Source of the DNA: [Phialemoniopsis] sp. UDSM-2020
Lineage: Eukaryota; Ascomycota; Sordariomycetes; Thyridiales; Thyridiaceae
NCBI GenBank assembly: GCA_018873225.1
Contig: JAEILZ010000002.1
Location: forward strand, 1,364,001 to 1,428,000
Reading direction: 5' to 3'
Length of the DNA: 64,000 bases
The notes below the pieces were generated by a model. The model ran no database searches. It was not told where the DNA came from and was given only the letters and a program-made list of their open reading frames with translations. The position numbers and the translations under genes were made by a program. This document shows positions 32,357-44,408 of this stretch, in pieces. Numbering within the stretch: the stretch's first letter is position 1; every line of letters begins with the position of its first letter.

Positions 32357-35300
32357 TCACATGATTTGATCCTGGGTCAGGCCACCGTGAGGATCGGTGT
32401 CCATGTTGTCGCCTCCACCGGGGGTGGCGTATTTGACGAAGCTAAGCCCGAGAGGACGTCCACCGTATTGGTATCCCTGGAACTTGGCAATAGCAGTATC
32501 GGCAGTCTCTGCAGAGTCAAAACGGACCACACCGGAGCCCCTGGACCGACCACTTGGCTCGTACTGGATTTCTGCCTGCTCAACCTTTCCAATGGTGCCG
32601 AAGAGCTCGACAAGGTCCTCATTGGAGGTAGACCAAGGGAGCTACAACTAGGTTAGAACTGACATGCCCTGTAGCGGAACCAGAAATCTTTTCAGCAAAT
32701 GGCCAACTCACATTGCGCACGTAGATGATCTCGCCTCTATCGGTGCCAGAGGTGGCGTAGTCGGTGAAAGGGTTGGGAGGAACGGAGGCGCCGGCGTTGT
32801 TGCCAGCATCGAAACCGCCGCCGCCCGGTGCGCCGCCACCGCCGCCGTAGCCGCCGCGTCCGCCGTAGCCTCCGAAGCCACCGCGTCCGCCGAAGCCACC
32901 TCGTCCACCGTAGCCCATGCCAAAGCCGCCTCGGCCGCCGCCGAAGCCACCGCGACCTCCGTAGCCACCACCAACGCCTGCGCCGGCGAACCTGTCCTCG
33001 CGCACCTCGAGCAGGCGGCCCTGCCATTCGTAACCGTTGAACTGCTGAATTGCGTTGCGCGCGTCGTCAGGGCTCTCGAAGACAACAATACCCGACCCCT
33101 TAGGACGTCCGTCAGGACCAAGATGCACATCAGCGCGAGCAACACCAGCAGTTCGAGCTGCATTTTGTTGGCGTGGATGGTCAGCAACGTACTCGGGACA
33201 GACGACGGCAATGCGCCAATGGGGCTCAAGCAATGAATATCTTACCAGCACCGCGGAAAAGGTCCTTCAGATCCTGCCAACCAACCGTGAAGGGGAGCTG
33301 AGCAGTGTTTGTTAGCAAGAAAAAGGAAATGCTGAATTAGTATTTCGACGCGGGCAGGGTGACGAACATTGGCTACGTATATCTGACGTCCTCCACCGCC
33401 CATACCTCCGGCATTGTAGCCGCCGCCGCCGCCGCCGCCGTAGCCACCAGGACCGCCCATGGGTCCTCCATAGCCACCGCGGCCACCGCCACCAGAGGCC
33501 TGGTTGAAACGGGGCTCTGCTTCTCGGTCCTGCGCCATAGTAAGCTCCTATACAGGGCCCAGCTAAACACCCTTTGTCGACCCTCTTACCTCGCGAACGT
33601 AGACCAGTCTTCCCATGAGGTTTTGGTTACTGAGCGTAGCAACAGCGTTCTGAGCTTGCTCCCTCGTTGCGTATTCCACAATACTGTAATGATAACCAGT
33701 CAGCACAATTGATCGCTAGTCAAGGCTCGCCGATCGCTCGGAGAAATCTGTTGACGCAAACTTACCCGCATCCCTACATAAATCCGCGGACAACGTCCCA
33801 ATCCGTCAATCCAACAATTCCATCAAGGGGAGAATATAGCCAGGGGTAATGAAGCCAAAAAAGACCAGCCCAGACTACGTGTAGGCGCCCACCTTCGACA
33901 TTCCATTCGGAAGTAGCAAGACATCGGCAAAGAGGACCTCTCCAGCTATCACCATTCCGTCAGTTCGCCGGTTCCACCGTTGAAAAGGTCGTTATCCTAG
34001 AACCCACCCTGCCTCATAAAATCCTTGAGATGATGCCATTTGACATCGTAAGACAAATTGCCGACATAGACGCGCCGGTCTTGCTGAGACGAATCGCGGA
34101 GGTTGCTCATCATCTGTTCACGAGCGGCCTGTCGCTCTTCGTAAGATCGATGCGGGGCGCCGTAACCGGACGTCGATCCTCCCGATGGAGCACCTTGACC
34201 ACTCATGGGGGATCTAGATCTTCTGGCGGATCGGCGATAGTCGGCGCTACGCGAGCGGTTGCTGCGTGGTGAGTAAGAACGTCGGCGACCGGGGCTGCGA
34301 GATCGTCCGCGACGAGGGGAGCGAGACCTCTCACGCTGCGCACTGTCAGCATCTATCCGTGACATTGATGAGAAGTCGTATGCAGAGAATTCGAGTGAAT
34401 GTTTGTCAGGGCACGGGAGTATTCAATGTCGTTAAGCTCCTCGACTTGGCGGGACGTAAGATATCCAAGCCGTGCAGAAGGGAGGGCTTTTAGCACGGCG
34501 GAACCTAGCGCGCCATGCCAAAGGCTGACCTGGTGTGATACCTGTCTCTACCAAAGCCGTTCGAGTTGGGCATCTTGAACCAGAGCTAATGGGGCATAGC
34601 GTCCATAGCCAGCTCAACATCTTCCCAAGGTCTCCTGGCCTGGTAGGGAAAGACTGAAGGTAGCGTGGAGATAAAGGTAGGATGCTCCACCTAGTGTACC
34701 AGGAGGGAGTGCCACCCTGATGGACATCCCTGATGACATGTGGTGCTAAAATCTGAACAAGCAATCATGGCGAGGATGAGGCGAATGGGCGAGTAGGAGG
34801 CGAACCGTGAAAGGACAAGAGGAAGATGATGGGTTGTATGGAAACTTACTGGACGGTAGGTATCACCTGAGTCTGCTGTGAGATTTGATTAGTATCAGAG
34901 CCGTTCGAAATAGCGTACGAGTGAGGGTAAGAGAGGTTGGCAGTATATAAGGAATGAAACAAAAAAGAAGTTGCCGGGGCGTGAGGGCAGTGCCATGAAG
35001 AAAAGAAGAGGGCAAGGAGGAAATGGGGGAATGGGAAGTGCTGGGTAGCCTGGCGAGTCTTGAATGTACAGCGAGGCAGTTGGGAGACAGTTGGGGGATC
35101 CGGGTGGAGTAGGACGGAATCAAGGCGCAGGAAGGGGGGAAGGAAAGAGGGGTCAGCCAAAGAGACAACAGGGCATAGGCAGGCAATGCACCTCGTCAGA
35201 CCAGTAAAGTAGGCCAGTCGACGGGCAGACCGGCAGGCTGTGCTCAAGCATAAGACTGTTGCAAGAGAGAAATTGCCAACATGGTGAAGGGAACAGCAGT

Positions 35301-35905
35301 TGCGCTGGTGATTGGAGAAGGCCAAGCATGAATTGTACGAGGCGTGCGGGACGCAGGTACTTTGTGGGGGGGTCCAGCATCGGCGACAGAGGTACAAAGA
35401 GCAGTAACTCGTCCCAATGGCTGCTCACTACGCCCCCGATGAAGAGGGGTGTACGGGTATAGGGCAGATGGAGAATGGGTGGTAGTGCCTTGTGTCTCGG
35501 AGGGAGAGGATAGGGTTACGTGTTCGTGTATGTGTATCGGCATCAACTTTGCATGTGTAGGTCGCATGAAGGAAGCGAGAGGAGAGAGTCAGGTCGGGTG
35601 CGGTGTTTTTCGGCGCTGCAGTGGCTTTTGCTGGGGGAGCAGCAGCAGATGAAGCGTATGTAGAGCGGGAGGGAGGGGGAAACACCTTTTCAAGGGGTAT
35701 GTATGTGTCTCTCCCAATGCTCCGGGAGACAAGAGGTGGAGGGCGGGGGTTGGCGAATGTTGAGAGACACGGAAGCTCAAGGTCGAGCGAGGATTGGTTG
35801 GATGAGGGTGGGAAAGGAGGAGAGGAAGAGAGAAGGAAAGGAAAGAAAAAGGCAGAGGATGAGAAGATGGTCAGCGAAGTTGCTATGTAAAGAAAACTTA
35901 CCCAT
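32357..35905 (-). CDS. GBP2-like: Gbp2/Hrb1-like RNA-binding protein with RS region and three RRMs
   Basis: Ten coding exons: 35905-35902, 34875-34850, 34335-34008, 33945-33893, 33773-33766, 33683-33590, 33529-33368, 33297-33246, 33157-32712 and 32641-32357, giving 485 residues. Gbp2/Hrb1 are shuttling SR-like proteins that check spliced mRNA before export. The spliced start reads [20 protein letters not shown]. An RS/RG region is followed by RRM1 (about 97-171, [14 protein letters not shown]), a Gly-rich linker, RRM2 (about 219-299, RQIYVANLPFTVGW), a Gly/Tyr repeat region (about 300-355) and RRM3 (about 385-465, EIIYVRNLPWSTSN). Exon 1 codes only ATGG and exon 5 has 8 bases. An in-frame ATG at 34365, inside intron 2, could give an alternative N-terminus of equal length. 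Confidence 0.85.
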
Positions 35906-38900
35906 GGCCGTATAGGGATCGATTATTTTTTTTCGTCAACTTAGCCGCTTGATACAAGTCTCGGCGAGGATGGGATTGGGTGGAGGACGGCTCTGTTCGG
36001 AGTGACAGACGGAGTGTGCTGCCAGGCTGGGTGAGCAACAGGATAACCTGGACTGGACTGGCCAGGTCTTGGTGAGGCACGCACGCGTGGAGGCGGACGC
36101 GGGAGGTGACAAGACTGGACTACCACCGGAATAAAGGCAGGCCTTGCTGGGTAGGGGTGGTCCAACGACGACAATTGGACGAGAAGAGATAGAGAGCTGC
36201 AGGTGGCAGCAGCAGACGCAGTAGAGGTAGCAATAGCGGCGCGGGCTGGGTCTGGTGGTCGCAGAGCAGATGGAGACTGAGATGCAGACCGGTTTCCGTC
36301 GAGAGGGACCGGCGACGGGCGAAGGACAGACAGATTCTGGAGCAGGTGTCAGGTATGATGGTACTTTGTTGGACGCGAGTGGAGGTGAAAATGCATGTGC
36401 TGCCTGGGGGGGTGGATGGGGGATGAGGATGGGGATGGGATGGGGGCGTGGCAAGAGGGAGGGGTGGGAAGAAGGAGGTGCTACGAAAAGTACGAAGTAG
36501 GTATTGCAAATTGATTGCTTCTGTGGATTGCGTACCTCTTTGGGCGCGAAGGTTCAAGGTTCAAGGAGGGGGGAACTTGGGACTGGACTGGGAGAGGGTA
36601 AGGTAGACTGAGGAGTATGTAGACTGAGGAGTAGGTATGTGAAGAGTTGACATGAGAAACACCCACAAGAGACTGTCTGGTCCGTTGTGTGGCCACGGAT
36701 CTGGTCAACCGGTACTGGGCAGGGACGAGCTGTGTCGGGGTGTGATTGAGATGGAAGGGGAGAGGACAGAATAAGAAACACTTTGCTTACCTATCAGTTT
36801 ACCTCAGGATAGGAACTGAGATGCCAGAGCAGAGGCGTTGTCGCGTATGTGTGTGCGCGCGCGCGTGGGTGTCTGTATGGCGTGGGTGTGTGTGTGTCCT
36901 CGCGAGAACGTAGATGTGGATGCCTGAATTTGATGGTTGGATGTTGGAGGAGGACACGAGGTGGGAATTGCGAAATGGGGGGGGAAGAAGGGGAAAGGAG
37001 TTGAGGCTGCAGGTGGGCGGGAAGCCGAGCGCGCGCTCTCTGAGTGGGGGGGGGGGGGTGCTGCTAAAAATTAGGTACGTATGGACGGAGCTGGGCTTGC
37101 AAGCTCCAGCTCGATCAAGCTCACGGGCGGGCTGCTGAGGTGGAATACGGGAACACACAAAGCTTCGCTCGTTTACGGTCTTCTGTTCTTCCTTATCCCT
37201 CACCCGAAAAAGGTGAACTAATGTCTACTGACTCCGTACGTTCCTACGGAGGAGATACTCGGATTTTACGATTGTTTCCAAGATTCCTATCGACCTGAGC
37301 GTGCGAGGCTTCATGCCCTGACCATCGGGCAAGCTGGGTTTGCCAAAGCAGCCCATCCATACCACTGCATCACATCACCATCAAAGGGGAAAAGAACTGG
37401 GGACTGGCGTAAAGCAAGTGATTTAGCGGCAGGTACGGCGTCCATGGCGTCGTGCTCATCAAGGTCTGAAATTTCTTTTAGGAGCGAATCAGATGCTCCA
37501 GCCTGCTCATCCTGGACCTGGTCCCGAACCAGGTGCAAAGCTAGCGGCGATCCGGGGTGGGGAGTGTTTAGCCCTGCACATCCATAACTAACCCACCACC
37601 GACCAGGCGCGGGTACAGAAACGAGAGCTCTCGAAGCTTGAGCTCAAGCTTGTTGAGCTTTGCTTCCGATGTCCATAACCGAATGTCAAAACAGGACCGG
37701 GGCGGTGCGCACTCCCTCAGGTGGTCTTCAGGTTGGTACGATGTCTCGCTCCGTTAGGACGACCGACATTCTGCGGCACATCGGTCAGCACCAGGTGCGC
37801 GCCCCGAATAGCTCTCGCTTTGTGCCTGTTAGACACATTCAGAGACGTTGTAATCAAAGTGGAGATGGCAAATGATGCATGCATGAGACGCAGACCAACC
37901 CCTCCAAAAGCCAAGTGCGTACTTCGTACCTAGATAATGTCCTTCCTATCGGCTTGGGTGTTGTTCACTGCACTGAGCTGCCTTTTCTGCAGAAACACTG
38001 CATATGGGAGGGGATTGGCTCGAGGGGACACCCTGTCGTACGTTGGTCTTGGTTCTACAAGTGAAGTAGCCAGTGTTCGATCGTCCCACCCCGTGCTATA
38101 CCCAATCGTTCACCGGCTCAGATGATGAATGAGGACACTGTGCTGACTTGATGCCGTCGCACAGTTTTGAGGCCTCGTCGAGGCATGAGATTGGTGGAAG
38201 CGGCACATGGTACGTATCTTTCAAGCCTCGAGAGCCGAGGTGAGCTGAAGGTGGATGGATGCCGCTTCACAACCAGCCCGGAGTTCACGAACACTGGCCT
38301 CCTCTCCAAAGTTATCCAAGCTACCTACTTACATACTTGTACCTACCTGCCTGCCGACGGAATAAGTAATGGACAAATATGGATGTACCCTGTTGAGCAG
38401 GAACCACGAGATTCAACCTAAACCAGCTCAAATAAGTTGCCCTAATACTTCACGTGAATACACAGATGGACAGACAGCCTTACGAAGTTGGGTCAGTGCT
38501 GCAGAGGCGAGCCATCCTCTTGATAGAACTAATGCGGGTAGGTGGTCCTGTGGACCACCGCCTCCTCCTCCTATCATGGCCCATTCCCCCTTCAACAGTC
38601 TTCCCCAGGTAAATACTCACACTCTGAGGGTGGGTAGACAACAGCAGTATCCCAGGAATCTCTGGCTTCAAAGCGTCAAAGGGCGACTTGGCCGCCATTC
38701 ACTAACTCGCCCGTGCACGCCATCATTGAGGCTAAGAGACGGCCGAAGAAAACGAGGCAGGGAGAAACTCAATGAAAGGGCTAGCCGCGCTCACTGGACA
38801 CGGCACGTTGGCGTGCGCGGCGTGCGTCCGAGGCCAGGGTCCGCTTCCCGCTGGTCACAGGGGTTGTCGGGCGGCCTGGTCGATGTTCACATTCAGAAGT

Positions 38901-39382
38901 AACTAGGTAGGTCAAGTACATAAGCTTCGTCCTTGCACGCCTGACTGTAGAAGTGAAACGTAGTCGATTTGGCATTCCCAACTGTGGACAGAAACAGACC
39001 TGGCGGGAGCACTAAACGAGTTCCTTAAAAGTGATCAAGATGGCAGATGGCATTGGCCACGTCTGTTAGCGGGGAGGCGCCATTGATAGCCCTGTTCCCA
39101 CCCCAGCGGCGACTAACTCACTAAGAAGCAGGTACCTAAGTACCTTCGGAGCCTCTGACGATCTTTTTCGGCGCATCAACTTTTTGATATCCAATGGAAC
39201 CCCCGTTGATCCATGATTGAGTGCGCGACCCTGAACCCCCAAACTACTCAGTATCTCTTTGCCAGCTCCATCCGGTTCAGCATACGACTCGTCGAATTCC
39301 CGGGCACTTGGCTGAATTTTGGGGGGGCATTATCTCGGTCTTGACGAAATCTCCTCCGTTCGTGGCACCTCCAAAAGCCATC
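35906..39382. other. 3.5 kb between the Gbp2-like gene and COQ9
   Basis: Divergent upstream DNA. From 35906 to about 37200 the minus strand is strongly pyrimidine-rich and fits a long leader or promoter of the Gbp2-like gene; Ser/Pro-rich open frames there simply reflect this composition. A GTAAGC donor-like site on the minus strand at 36790-36785 may belong to an untranslated-leader intron. A 13-base G run lies at 37046-37058, and GTACCTA-type motifs at 38321-38350 and 39131-39146. A 177-residue frame at 38369-38902 shows no family features. No RNA gene recognised. Confidence 0.4.
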
Positions 39383-40359
39383 ATGGCTTCCCACGGTACC
39401 AAAGTGCTCTCGGCGATGCGCTGCATGACTCCCGTGCGAGCAAAGCCGCAATCTCTGGCCGTACTGCACTCCTTCTGCGGTAGCTACAGCACTGCTGCCA
39501 TGAGCAGCAAGACCACATCCCAGCTCCCGCGCCGACCCCGACATCATACCTCGACCGCCTCGCCGATCCGCAACGCTGCCGCCCACTACCACTCCTATGA
39601 CCATCCCGATCAAGCCGGTCCCTTCAACAAAGAGGAGCAGACTATCCTATCCGCCGCTTACGCACATGTTCCTGAGCACGGCTTCACACAGCAGGCCTTG
39701 GTCCTTGGCGCTCGCGACGCTGGCTACCTCGACATCAGCACCAATCTGCTCCCCGAGGGCGTTTTCAGCCTCGTCCGCTACCATCTTGCCACCCAACGTC
39801 TAGCGCTCGCGACGCGGAGCCGCGAAATATTCGAGGCACCCGAGGGCGCGGCGCTCAGCATCGAGGCGAAGGTACAGAGGCTGACGTGGGAACGCCTACT
39901 CGGTAACGGGGAGGTAATTGGAAGGTGGCAAGAGGTCAGTTGATAGACGTCCCCCTGCCCTGCTACTTGATTCATGGTAGGCATATTCCAAGTTGCTTTC
40001 GAGGCTAACAGGAGACGCAATTGCAGGCCCTAGCCGTTATGGCGCAGCCGAGCTTCGTCCCCGCCTCAGTCAAGGAGCTTGCCCTGCTTGCCGACGAGAT
40101 ACTCTTCCTCTCTGGTGATGCCTCCGTCGACCCATCCTGGTACACCAAACGCGCCTCTTTGTCCGCCATATATGCTGCCACCGAACTGTTCATGACCAAT
40201 GACCACTCCGCCGGCTTTGAGGACACTGCCGAGTTCATGCGCCGAAGGTTCGGCGAGGCCGGTGATGTCGGCAGTGTGTTCGGCGCGGTCGGCCAGTGGG
40301 TAGGTTTTACGGCGACCGCGGGGCTCAATGTACTCAGGAGTAAAGGTGCGAAGATATAG
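39383..40359 (+). CDS. COQ9: Ubiquinone biosynthesis protein COQ9
   Basis: Two exons, 39383-39934 and 40027-40359, give 294 residues. Coq9 is a lipid-binding protein that presents intermediates to Coq7 in the mitochondrial CoQ synthome. The first 60 residues are basic and Ser/Thr-rich without acidic residues, a probable presequence. The conserved part begins at ILSAAYAHVPEHGFTQQALV, followed by GARDAGYLDIS, VQRLTWERLLGN, ALAVMAQPSFVPASVKELAL, LFLSGDASVDPSWYTKRASL and TELFMTNDHS. The exon junction WQE / ALAVMAQ is phase 0 and in frame. The ATG at 39383 is the first in a good context. Confidence 0.93.
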
Positions 40360-40656
40360 TCTCGAGGACAAAGTCCTTACGGGTGCCTGTAGTCGTACAC
40401 ACGCCGAGGCGGATAGTTCTCTGTACATTATTGTAGACATGTAATCTAGCTGTAATTCTACCAGCCTATAGCAAGAAAGGCATGACATTTTAAGTCGTGG
40501 GTCCTCCTAACGGTGCCGATACATTTGTCGGCGAGGATATCATTGACCGCACTAAAGCACTCCTGACTCCTAAGCGCCTCCAGCAGCAAGCTTACAATCA
40601 TCGAACAAGAAACTAATGCCACACCGGGCATCTAACTACACAGACTTTAAACACGG

Positions 40657-43600
40657 TCAAGCTTGCCTTGTCAAGGTCCGCTGACGAGGATCGGTGAGCC
40701 TTCGTGATGCGCAGGTTAGTTGTGCCGTTTCAAAAGTTTCTGCCCAGCGCAGGATCAATACATACCGGATGATCTTGACATCTTTATCATTGGACACCCC
40801 ACCCGTAATGGCGTTGGGTGTGATGAGGATATACTGTCGGGACACAGAACGGCGGGCTGCATCGACCTAGAGCCACGTGCAATCAGCAACCTGCTTCGTT
40901 CAGATATCATCCTGGAACTGATGGCTTACCAGCATTTGGGTGCTAATGGCACGATTGACATTGTCCATGAAGACATCAAATTCGTCCAGGCACCGCAAAG
41001 GCGATCCCATGGCCTCCCAAATAGCCAAGAGCAGGCAGATAGACGAGAACGACTTCTCTCCTCCAGACAAAGTCTTGGTGTCCCGTCCAGAAGCAGTCTT
41101 GCGCGTTGCGTCGGGCTCGACCTGGATCTCGAGACGCTTGCGAGCATGGTCCAGCAGGAGCTTGCCTCGGAATTCCCGCTCGGATAGCAAGTAGATGAAG
41201 TTGGTACGCGAATTAGCAGAGATGTAGCGCTGGAAAATACGCCATTTGGTAAGCCGGGTCGCAAAAGTCTGTTTGAGCGCTTGTATCTGCTCCTGAGAGC
41301 CATTGAGGACTTCCTGAGCTTGGTCAAACGTCTCCTTGGCCGTGATGAATCGATTGTTCACCTCCTCGTCAGTAAGACCGATCTTCTTCTGGCGAAGGTC
41401 GAGCTGCTTCCGCACCCCTTCGTACTTCTTCTGGATGCTGTTCACCGTCTCGTCCTGGGGAATATAGACGCGCTCCGGAGCCACGGCCGACGCCTGCACC
41501 ACAAACTCGTCTACCTGCGCTTTCTGGCGGTCCCGTCTAGCCTCAGCGACCCGCCTGTCATCCTTGCACTTGTCCGCCTCTTCAAAGGCCTCGTTCTTGG
41601 CAACAAGGGCGATCTTGCGAACGTCTTGACGCTGCGTAACTTTGTCTTGGGCCTTGTTCAGCTTCGCCTCGTAGTCTCTAAAGGCCAGTTTCTCCTCCGT
41701 CAGTTTCTTCTTCAACGTGCCAATCAGCTCATTCTGCTCCCGCTTTCGCACGTTCATCTCGCCATATTCGTTTCCGTACGAGTCTTTCTCCACTATGGCC
41801 TGCTGCAGTTGCTCTTGAAGCGCCTGAAGCCGTACATCAACGCCGTCGAATTTGTCGAGGTCTTCCTGGATCTTTTCCGTGTGCAGCTGCGCATGCCGCA
41901 ACTCCTTTTGGAGGGTGCCGAGTTTCCTGGTCTGTTGCTTGATCTCCTCTTGCGCCCGGTGGGCTTTTTGCTGCAGCTCACGCCTGTCTGCCTCCAACTG
42001 CTTCAACTCACTGCGGTACGACTCCAGATACTCCTTTTGAATCGTGATCTGGCCATCGCTGTCTGATTTCATGCGAGGTCTCTGGTTTCCAGACACGACG
42101 GGGGAAGTGCCGATGTTCTGATTTCGGTTGGTCAGACGCAGGCCCTGGCCACGTTTGCCATCATGCAAGGCAAGACAAGCGACCACGTTCTGCGGCGGCG
42201 AGCCGTTGAACATGACTTCTTCGGCTTTCTTTCGATCCTGGATCAATATGATCTGCTCTATCCTGTTGTTGATGATGAGCTCCTTTTTGATCAAGTCATT
42301 GTCAAACTTGAGAATGCGAAGGATGGTGTCGAAGCGCTCGTCAGGCTCTCTGCCGGTGGTATCGATCAAGCGCCGATTGGCGATCACAATCGGACTCTTC
42401 TGTATCCTGAAACGCTCCATCATGCCACGGAGGCGCTCCTGGTCTTGCTTGCTGGTGACGATGAACCCGTTGAGGAAGTTTCCAAAGGTTGCTTCAAGGA
42501 TTGAGGTCCAGATGGGTTTCAAAACTTGTATATGCGAGCCGATGGGACCAATCGGCTTCTCTCTGAAACCACCGTCGTGTTCAATCATACGTAGGAGTTC
42601 AGGAATCTGCTGCTCATAAGCGTCGTACTGGGAGCCACGGCTCTGTTGTAGGTCCCGAATTTTTCCTTCGGTAGTCTGAATTTCCCTCCGTTTGAAATCG
42701 ACCGCCGCTCCAGCCTCGCCAACCCTTTTTCTCGCAGCTTCCTCTTTGCTTTGCAGTTCCGGCAAGGAATCGCTGGTCGCATCAATGTCGTCACTGATCT
42801 CTGTCTCCTTGCTCCGAGCCGCTTGGAGCTCTTCACGCTTCAGGGCATGCGCATCTCCGTTCATATCCTCGATGTGCTGCTCCTCCTCGCGCACCTTGGC
42901 CCCGAGGTCTTTGACTTGGTCCGACGCATTCTTCAATCGTCCAAAAACGTCCCGCTCGTCGTTATGCAGCTGCTCGAGATCTCTCCGAGCCAAGGCGAAC
43001 TTCTCGGACGCTTCATCCACTCGCGTCTTATAGTCGATACCCTCCTCTCTTATTGATTCGAGCCCATCCTGTGCACGCCGTAGACCTTCCTCAGCAAGCT
43101 CAAGGGCTTGCGTTGTCTCGATTTTGGTCTGCTCGGCACGAGCAATATCGCTGTCAGCCTCGAGGATTGCGTCTTCTCTGTCCCTGAGAATCTTCTCCTG
43201 CTCTTCGACTTGCGACCAAGCTAGTTGATTCATATAGAGGCGCTGTCGCCGACGCAACTCTTGATTGTCCTGAATGGTCTTACGCAGTTTGTCTGCGGCT
43301 TCGAAAGACCGTTGCGCAATGGCAAGCCTCTCTTGTTGCTCGGGAAGCTTATCTTCACTTGCGTCGAGGAACTCTTTCATCAGGGCATAGTCTTTGTCCA
43401 ACTGCTCCAGCTGGACACCCTGCAGGAAGAATTTGTACTTCATAGACGCCGAGGAGGCGTTGAGGAATTGCCTCGCATTGTCCTGAGAAAGAACGTTGAG
43501 GGGGTTGTCGACCTGGAGGCAGTAGTACTCGACGATCTCGGAGACCTCGCTTCGTTTGGTTGACATGATCTTACCAGCGTCTGATTTGACCTTGAAGCCA

Positions 43601-44408
43601 CTGCTGCCACTACGCGAAAAATGGCGCTCGACGACGATGGAGTCGCCGTATTGATCATGCTTGTAGGCGTCGATTCCCTGGTTCTTGATCTTGACGGCCA
43701 AGATAGCCTGGTCTCGGCCCTCCTTGATGAAGCTCTTCAGACTACCGCCACGGTTGGTGGAGCTCGCTTTTCCGCCCAGGCAGAGGGTGATAGCGGTGAG
43801 AATGGCGCTTTTGCCGCTTCCATTCTCACCGACAACGAAGTTCAACAATGGGCCGAGATCGACTGCAAGATTCTCGTGGCACATGAAGTTGATGCAGCTG
43901 ATTTTCTCCAGGATCCCGTTGTCGGCTATCCTGTTCTCGCCGATCACATTGCTGTTCTTGGACTTCAATCTCTGAGTAGCTCGTTGGTCGTCCTCCTTCT
44001 CATGCTGTAAGTGGCGGAAACCATCATCGCGAATGTGCTCGTACTGGGTGGCCGGAGGGACGTCGGCGTCTTCTACAGCATCCTGCATAACATCGTGGTC
44101 CTCATCTCCGCTCTCCGAGGGGCTTGGAGAGTTCTCGGGTCGGGGCGGCTCGAGGCTCTTGGATACTCGTTCGTCTGCGACGTCAGAAACTCGCAACCGT
44201 TTTCGCTGCTGGGAAATGGTGAGCAAGTACATCAGGGCATGCAGATAATCGATTTGCTCACAGAGTCGAGGCGCAACGACGAGCTCGCCTGGTGAACATC
44301 AATCACCTCATCGGACCCATCCTCAGCGTCTTCTACCACGCGGCGCTGACGCTTCCTTGAACCATCCCCCAGGCCGTTCACTGTCTGTCGGTCGGTTCTC
44401 GAAGGCAT
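40657..44408 (-). CDS. SMC6: SMC6, structural maintenance of chromosomes protein of the Smc5/6 complex
   Basis: Four exons: 44408-44262, 44208-40930, 40866-40766 and 40699-40657, giving 1189 residues. Smc5/6 is a DNA-entrapping ATPase needed for recombination repair and replication-stress tolerance. The N-terminal head has Walker A GENGSGKS at 176-183 after ISCINFMCHENLAVDLGP. Two long coiled-coil arms flank a hinge around residues 560-720. The C-terminal head has the signature LSGGEKS near 1097-1103, Walker B LRCLDEFDVFMD near 1121-1132 and VDAARRSVSRQYILITPNAI. The first intron was placed at GTGAGC (44261); another donor, GTGATT after GSDE, also keeps frame. The last intron ends in AAG. The gene is convergent with COQ9 and head to head with the ecdysoneless gene. 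Confidence 0.95.

Noticed and set aside
34846..36557. Ser/Pro/Leu-rich frames on the minus strand upstream of the RS exon
   Set aside because: They follow from the pyrimidine-rich sequence of intron 1 and the leader, not from coding. Only the 26-base exon and ATGG fit splicing and frame.
41281..42066. 261-residue Leu-rich frame opposite SMC6
   Set aside because: Antisense shadow of the SMC6 coiled coil; Glu/Gln/Lys codons read as Leu/Phe on the other strand.
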